DNA of 64,000 nucleotides from contig JAZGTN010000044.1 in assembly GCA_037783415.1 (NCBI GenBank), positions 4,349,501 to 4,413,500 on the forward strand. Direction: 5' to 3'. This DNA comes from Leptasterias polaris (lineage: Eukaryota; Echinodermata; Asteroidea; Forcipulatida; Asteriidae). A model generated the notes under the pieces. The model searched no databases. It was given only the letters and a program-made list of their open reading frames with translations, and was not told the origin of the DNA. Positions 11,001-20,000 of this stretch are shown in pieces (within the stretch, counting starts at the first letter, position 1; every line of letters starts with the position of its first letter). The translations under genes were made by a program, and so were the position numbers.

Positions 11001-14000
11001 GAACACACACCAAGATGACTTAAAAACCTATTTGAACAAAAATGCCAACAAGTGATTTTTGCTAAAACTCATTTACAATGTTTTCAATCAACAAGGAAAC
11101 CGAGTTCACATGAGAGTAAACAGATTTTAATTGTGTAAAATACAATCACTTTGAATACCATTCTCCGGTGCTTTAAAAAAAATAGTTTCGAAAAGCCCTG
11201 TTATGTCATCACTCATGTTGCGTCATTATGTGGGAGCTCCGTTTTGTAAAACCGCTCTCTTGCAGCATGGAGGCTTAACAAAGGAAACTGCCACACATGA
11301 CGTCAAAGTATTGTCCTTTGACGCACGCCTTCAACGGTAGAAGTGTTTCTAGTTTTTCAAAACCTTTAGGTTGGGGCCAAAGTTTTTGATCGATAATTAC
11401 GAAAGTTTAGACGACTAAGACGACAAGAGTTCTTATATCAGGCATAAATATGCTTGTTTTTTTCGTGTTTCAGGTGATTGCGGAGGCCAGGATATTCACG
11501 TCTTCGACGAGGTAGTCACTATTTCCTCTCCATTATTTCCAAACCCTTACCCGCATAATGTTAACTGCAACTGGAATGTCATTTCAGGCATGACAAGAAA
11601 ATTGGTCTTTACAGTTATGGATTTCGCTCTCGAAGAAGGTTTTGATTTTGTAAATTTTGGCATCGGGGACTCCAGGGATCCATTAAAGGAGGTGCTCATG
11701 ATCAAACTAACTGGTAGTAATATCCAGATCAGGAGGCTTGTCTGGGAAGATTCCGTCTGGGTTACATTCACTAGTGACTCGTCCGTGTCTGAAAGGGGAT
11801 TCAACTTCACGATAAGTTGTCTCGATGAAGAGGCGGAAGGTAAGCTGTATGCAATATATTGACGGACCCCCAATCTTATTAATCCTGCGGGGCACTAAAG
11901 GGTTTTCAACTATACTATGAGGTATATCGAAGAACCTCCACACACAGTTCAACTCACACACACCCAGCGTACAAATCCGGTTTGTGGGGTACTGCTATTG
12001 TTGTTCTATTATTCCCTTTTTGTGAAGAATTCCCTTGTGTGGCCCAATTGTTCCTATTGAAATTACCTTGTGGGGTCCATTGTTCCATTGTTAAAAGTAC
12101 CCCGTAAGTTGGCATGTGTAAGAACTCCCACGCACACGTAATTTGGCCCCACGACTTACCATGAAAACGAGTTGATAAATAAGTGTTATTTACGAGTTAC
12201 AGATTGCGATGTGGACGACTTTGATTGTGGTAATGGTATCTGCATCGACTCGGCTGCCAAATGCAACGGTTTCAACGATTGCAGAAATAACAGAGACGAG
12301 TATGACTGCGGTAGGCCATTCAAATAAGTGTCCCTTGTACTTCCACTCAAAATTAGCCGCAGTGTAGGTTGTAGAGAAATGTGAACAGTTTTAAATAAAC
12401 TAGATACTAGTTCCAAATAGGAAACTCAGACCAAGGAGCGGTACCACCTCGCCCACTTGTCATACACTCAGTACTTCTGTTTCTGTATACCTGTCAAATA
12501 CTACAACAATCTCACACTGGGATAGCTGCAGGCGCAATAGTGGCAAGTGGTTGAAATTATTTGTGCCCCCCCCCCCCCCAGGAAGTCTTTGGAATTTCGT
12601 GCCACAAAGCTGGAATACGTTCGTGTCCTTTAAAATAACAAAAGTTCCCCAGGCATGTGATTTCTCAGTTTTTTTCCCGATTTTCAGGATTTTCTCAAAA
12701 CCTCATGGAGCCTTTAAATTCAGTCGCAAAAATGGAGAAAGAAAAAGCAGGGTATACCTTTGGAAGTTTTATACTCCAAGAAAATAATTACCATAAAAAA
12801 TTACTTTGTAAAGAGCAATGAAGAGCGGTTGTATGTAACATAACATTGTTAGAAACGACCCCTTTGAAGTGTTATAGTTTTAGAGAAAGAGGCACTTTCT
12901 ACCCACGGAGTTTGAGTTTGGGAATGGCCTCAAGCATGAAGCCCTTTCGGGCATGTGAAAGCAGCCAGTTCTATTCAACAAGGGTGTTTTTCTTTCATAA
13001 TTAATTGTTGGCAACTTTGTTTACCAATCGAGCCCAAACACAGGCTTGTTATGTTAAGCGTTGTGTCGGAAACGCACCAAGTGAAGATACTAGTCTTTGA
13101 CAATAACACAAAGTTTACTCTGCCTTTAATCTATTAGATGATGTTGTCTGTCCCGGTGCATACAAGTGTGACAAGCCTTTCATTGTGGATAGTTTCACTG
13201 ATTCGTCACTGAGCAGCTCAACCAGATCTTCATCATCCAGCGTATCTGAACCGTCGACACCCAGCTCCATTTCTGACAGCAACGACACTTTCACGCTCTC
13301 ATTCTCGCCACCATTCTCGACACCGGATGTTTACATCAGCAGCTCACGGTGCATATCTGTAGCGAAGGTCTGCGATGGCAATTTTGATTGTCCTGACATG
13401 GACGATGAAACTAGATGTGGTAAGACAAAGCAGCACTAAAGAGAATAAACACACACAATTGAATTTAATTGATGACGACAATTGAATTTAAGACCAATTT
13501 TGTCTAAATAACTGAAAGGGAAGGTATACGTATGGTCATCACTCTTCTTATTGTCACGGACAGGGGTAGGGTGGTGCAACCCTGCTGTGTGGTAGTCCGT
13601 TAACTTTTGAGAAGTTGGATGCCCACTTACAGATATTAATCAAATTCAAACAAAGAAAGTCAAAACAAAATAATTTTGGACCACAAAATGACGATTTGGA
13701 TTTATTTCCAAGCAAGTTCACAGCAATGGCTGAACAGAAGTACTATAATCCATGTATAAGTAAGTATAATGAGGTTTCGAAAATAGTTCGACCTCGACTC
13801 CCTCGAGTTACATAACAAAAATCAATATCCACAATCCAGTCACATTAAATTCTACTAAAATGATCACAAAAATCCCATTAATCTGGTTAAGGGAAGTTAA
13901 GTTAACCAAGTCTAATATTAGTTTAATCGAACTTAGTCCAATTAAATATCTCTGCAAATATCCTTATCGATCGGTAATAATAATCCCTATCGGTAATAAT

Positions 14001-17000
14001 CCCAGACTGTATTTAATCCCCGTATTTAATCCCTGTATTTAATCCACGTAGGCCTATTTAATCCCTGAGCACCACCATCACCAAACAGCCAACCACTCAC
14101 GAACTGGTAATAAAACAGAGCATCACTATAAAATAAATAGGTCAGCAAACAGTCGCCGGGTGTCATACCCTCGTGTAAAAGTTTGACACACACAAAAGTT
14201 TCGGACAATGAAGTCAAAACTACTCAAAAATAACTCCTTCCATTCCGCCCACTGCAAGGAATCATCACTACAGGGGATCTATAACCCGCAATGAAAGGAC
14301 GTAGTAACATTTTAGAAACCAACAATGAATAAAAGCGGAGAAAAAAGGAGAAATTTTACTCACACAAAAATCAGCGACTTGACGCTCTTCAACCCAGAGA
14401 AAGAATTGAGCGGGAATGGTGTTGATTCCGGCCAGCTCACACACTACAAATTACTACGCGATTTATTTAATATTTAAAGAATTGGTTTGTTTACCATGAC
14501 AGCAGAGTAATACAATAACCAAACATGTTAACAAAATACCCAAAACAATTACTTCAATTTTAAAGTAATAAATGTTAAAAACTAATCTATTGGCGAACTT
14601 AGTTCTTTAAAGTGGATGTGGACGACCTGTGACCTAAGATAGTACTACGGCCTATCAACAGGGAAAAGATTTCAGTTTTTATCCCCTCATTTTGTGAATC
14701 TGAGAAACATTACTGTCAGATTGTGTATTCCGATTACAGATTATTCTTCCTATACACGGACTTCGGATTTTCAATAATATTTGATAATATAGCCTACTAT
14801 GCTAATGATGTAGCAGCCAGGTCATGACACAGGTTTTTCCCCTGTTGGCCCATACTCACGCAGTACGTACAAATGTAATAAGGTTACGCACGGGCTAAAC
14901 ATTAAACGACCATACAATAAATTATACACACGGGGCTACACAGGAAACGGCCATACCGTCACATTATTAATGGCAATAAAAACTTACTTGGTTTAGTACA
15001 GCACCTTTCGATAATATGAAGCATTTTGAGAATCATTAATTCACTTCGAAGTAATCTGGTTATGGAAAACGATTTCAGTTTTTATCCCCTCATTTTGTGA
15101 ATCTGAGAAACATTACTGTCAGATTGTGTATTCCGATTACAGATTATTCTTCCTATACATGGACTTCGGATTTTCAATAATATTTGAAAAACGTTACCAC
15201 TTTTTAAAAACAATCGCACGGTAAAAAAAAAGGGGGGTAATTACTTTCGGTGCGATTCGAGGCGTCTGCTCTAGAATGGCAGAGGGCGTATTTTCGAGTC
15301 CTACCCTGCCTTTGGATTTTTTTCACAGAACTTGGGGAAAGTATAGGCCTACTGAGTATACGGTGCTTCACACACATCTGTGGGTAAAACCAAATAAAAT
15401 ACCGCATGGTGTTACCGTAAACTGAATCGATATCAAAATGCTACTATTCAATACCTCAGAGTACCCCTTGCATATGACGTCACAAGATAAAACAGCGCAC
15501 TCACTGAGGTTTGGAAGGCATATCATTGGTTGAGAGTTGTGCGTGGCGCGTACGCGCTAGCATGTGTCCATTGTCTGACCTCAGTGAATGTGGCCTATGT
15601 TTCACTTGATGAATTAGATTAATCTTCTTTTTTCAATCTGCCGTAGATGTGAAAAAGTGTCCTGCTGATTGCGAATGTAACTACCGAGACGGTGATTTGA
15701 ACGTTACTTGCGCAAATGGCTGGAACAGCAAACTTTTGTCAGAAGTAGCCGTGACCACAAATTTGCTGTAAGTAGAATCCATTGTTTTCGGTAATGTACG
15801 CGTGCTCAGAACTGCGTAAATATCTGAAAATTACCTTGTAAGTATGCTGGCACCTAGTGTTCCAAAGTACCCCATCCCGGCGATCGGACAGCAAAAGAAC
15901 ATTAATTATAATACACGATAATAACCCAAATTCTGTGCTCCTGTCTTAAAGTGAATCATTTGCAAAACATTCGGTCACATACTCAAAGCACATGTATGGC
16001 CTAGCCCATTCTTACGTTCAATATCTCGTTCAGCGACATCAAGCAACCCGAAAACTTCGTTCTTCCTCTAGTTCTTATTGCAACAACCCTCACCACCTTT
16101 TAGTACATCATCTTATGGCGTTAGAGCTTTCAGTGTTGATAGATCAGCCCACCTCCTCACCTTCTAGTTTGTGCAACATTGCTGTACGTTTTTAAGTGTC
16201 ATTCAACAGTGTATTTTTAAAAATGATATTGCTCTTGAATAATTTTAACTCTTATAACTGCCAAAAACTGGCGGGAACAGTTTGCAATGCATTTATTATG
16301 TATGTAATTTTATAACCTTGCTGCTGATGACTTTTGTCTTTTTATATCTTGTATTTTTGTGTGAATATTGCTTTGAGGCCATTTTGCGGCATTATTGCCC
16401 TTTATAAGTTTCTGTTAATTATTATTGTTGTTTGACTTTCCACATTTTATCTTCATACAGGCAACTCTCTGGAGTAAATATGTCTTCGCTTGAACCAGGA
16501 ACTTTTAAGGCATTGAAGAATCTAAAAGTGCTGTAAGTTCAGTGTATAAAACAAATTGCAGTCCAACTCGCTTGTGCAAAGCTCGTTCAGTGCATTACCA
16601 GTTAAAAAGAAAAGTTATGGATTATGTTGACTTTGGCGAGACAATTTACCTCGCCAAGAAAATTTACCGAAAAGTGAACTTCAATTTCAGTAGGTCGTCT
16701 TGGTAAGATAAGTTATTTCATAATCCTATTAAAGGCAGTTTCATGCCCTTTATTAGGAGTTCAACTCCTGGAGATCTGTAGGTATCTATTTACTATGTCG
16801 GGAAAGTTTACTTTTAAAAACCCTTAGGCAAGGTACACTTTTGATAATTGTCAAATACCAGTATCTTCACTTGGCATGTATCTCAACATATGCATAAAAT
16901 AACAAACCTGTGGAAATTTGGGCTCAATTGGTCACCAAAGTTGCAAGATTATTATTTTTTTTAACACACACTTGTTACGAAGAATTGTGTACTTTCAGAT

Positions 17001-20000
17001 GCCTGAGAAAGGTCATCATGTTTGAAGCCTTTCTCATATTCAAATCTTGTGGTGAAAAATTACCTCATTCTCTTGGACTACATTACTTAACCGAACAAAA
17101 TTTAACCGAACAACGTTTTCAAAAAACAACATTGTATCTCGTGGTACCCTATTCTGGAATAACCTCAACTCGGATATTAAAAAGTCTCGTTCACTCAAGT
17201 CATTCTCTAACAAACTGAAACATCACCTCTTGAATATGTATTTGTAGATCTAGTACACACTTGTACAAAGACTGTTGTTTTGATAATTATTTAATTTGAC
17301 TGGTCTGGTCTCAATGTCATTGTCATTGTCATTGTCATTGTCATTGTCATTGTTATTGTTGTCCTTGTCGTGTCCAAGTCCTTGTCTGTCACAGGGAAAT
17401 GTACAAAAGCATTATGCTTAACTTTTTTCCTGCATGTTGGCTAGCATGTTAATTACACTCGATATTATCTTTCAAATTTCTATAAATTTTATTGTTGAAT
17501 TATGTGGCATCCATCTTCTCATAATTATACTCATTGTTATTTGTTTCAACTGTATGTTCAATTGTCATTGTCAGCATGAAAAATAAATGTGCATTGAATT
17601 GAATTGAATTGAATACTTAAATAAAGGGGTCGTTTTCTTCATTGTTTTATAACATGAACAGCTTTAAGTCAAGTCGGCGCTGTAACACTAAATCATGGCA
17701 CATGTTAATTATCTCCAAGTGCAGTGCCTTGTGGGGGTCAAAGTCATTGATATCCTATACTGTTCCTTTTCCACTCTTTTAAGAGGGGGATCAGGTCCTA
17801 GTTTTGTTTAGTTTTGGGTTTTTGAGAGGTTGGAAATTATTTTCACTCGTATACTTTGTGTACAAAAATGTACAGAGCTACCCAGCTCTAACCCTTCTGG
17901 TAAAGTGGGACCTTCTGTTCATTGTAGCAGGCTTCTTGATGTTTGTTGACAGCCTGTGCTAGGTTCTGAGGTTTCATACACACCCCCCCCCCCCCCCCCC
18001 CCGCCTATCAAATTTGTTGGCTTACTGGAAAACCAGTAACTAGTGGAACCTTCCTGCATTTGTGTAATTCCTACAGTAACTTCCGCACCTAAATGTTTTA
18101 AAAAGGAAACATTTTAACTATTTTCGTTTCTTTAATTATCTGTACAGGTCTTTGAAGAACAACAATATATCTGTAATAAAACAGAACACATTTGATAGTT
18201 TGCAAGACTTATTGTGGTTGTGAGTATACCAGCAGTGTTCCGGCTTTTATTTCTTAACTTTTTGTATAATTTACAATCTCACTCATCTGTTTCGGTTTGG
18301 CTTACTGCTGATGATGTAAGGCCAAGCAATGCATGCAGCATGCTTTTCGATGTAGCTTTTATTTTTAATATAATCACCTCAAGCAGGATGCAAACCCATG
18401 AATGATTAAATATTGGTATTACACCAGACGGTCAAGCTATAAATGGTAATAATGGTGATAAACCAAGCACCTCAAGTAGAATTCGAACCCACAAATTACA
18501 ATGATTCTATACTTTGGGTAATCAAATCTTGTCAATTTGTTTTATTAGGTAGTCACCATCATTGATCGATTTGCATGCCGTGCCAACATTAAGCTTTTCT
18601 TACGGGTTGAGCACATTATTATAACAGTTTATTGTTTGGTTTCAATTTGATAGCAGTTCAATATTTTTGCCAACAGAGATCTGTCCAACACGTCACTGGT
18701 TGAGCTTCAAGAGCTTACATTTTGGGGATTGCCCAACCTGCAGGGGATGTACGTTTCGTAATGATTAAGTATTTAATTTATTTAAATCCTGTTTAGTAAT
18801 GAAATCATCAGCCTGAACATCTGACATCACACTTCGAGGCTCGTGAATAACGCCAGATACCAGCCTGACCGGATTTTGCCAGATGTACCTTTGACATCTA
18901 TACAAAAAACGGAGCTCCGACACATGACGTAGTATGAGTGATGACGTAACAGGGCTTTTTGCGAATCTTTCTGAAAAGCACCGGATAAATATAATTTTTA
19001 CACAATTTAAATCTGTTTAATCTCATGTGAACTCGATTTCCTCACTGATTGAAAACACTTTGAATGAATTTCAGCAAAGATCACTTGTTGCCTTTTTCGT
19101 AGGTCTTTAAAGTCAATCTAATCCCTTTAGATATGGTTGGTTAATTGGGGTGCTTGGTTCTTTTCGCTAACGGCAATTGAGTAAGATTTATCATGCTCCT
19201 CTTTTGCTATTTGTATTTTCCTGTTCTAGAACAATGTTTGATGTGCCACTGAAAAAAGTTCGAGATAATGCGTTTCTTGGACTAAGTCAATTGGACACTC
19301 TGTGAGTATTTTACACATTTTACCGCGCAACCCTTTCCCCCCTTAACATTAAAGACGAATATGGCCAAACCGAAGCTGGACTGCACAACAGTCACTCTGT
19401 CATTGTTGTCGGTGTGGCAGGAGATTTTGTCCTCCTTACGGCGAACAGTGTAGAATATTCTTCTGATAGCGTCCTCTTTTGAATCAACCTCCTTCAAGCC
19501 CATGCTAATTTTCCATTTGGGGAGGGGGAGGGGGGGACACACCCAGAATATCCGGGGGACAAATTTCCCTATGACACCAAATCTAACGTTGAGGGCGAAC
19601 AATACAAAATACATAAAATAATACATAATGCAGAAATCGAGCGTCGTCTGAATCCCTTTTTTCCTTTTCTCTCTGTTTTTCTTTTTCTCTCTGTTTTTCT
19701 TTTTCTTCTTATTTTTTTTAGAATCCTTGTGCGGCAAAACAACGATTTACCTCAACTGGAGTTTGAGAAAGATGCATTTGAAGGTCTTGTTAATTTAAAA
19801 AAATTGTAAGTATTTCCTACAACGTAAAAGCAATACATTTATAATCACAGGAGAGCAAAATAGGACAATTTCAAAAGAATAGTTCAATGTCCATCGACAT
19901 AACTGTAAAAGGATTTGTATTTGTCTTTTTCCCCCCGAGAACGATTGACTGCATAATACTTATAATATGTATTATACGGGATTGTTGAGAATAAGAAGCG

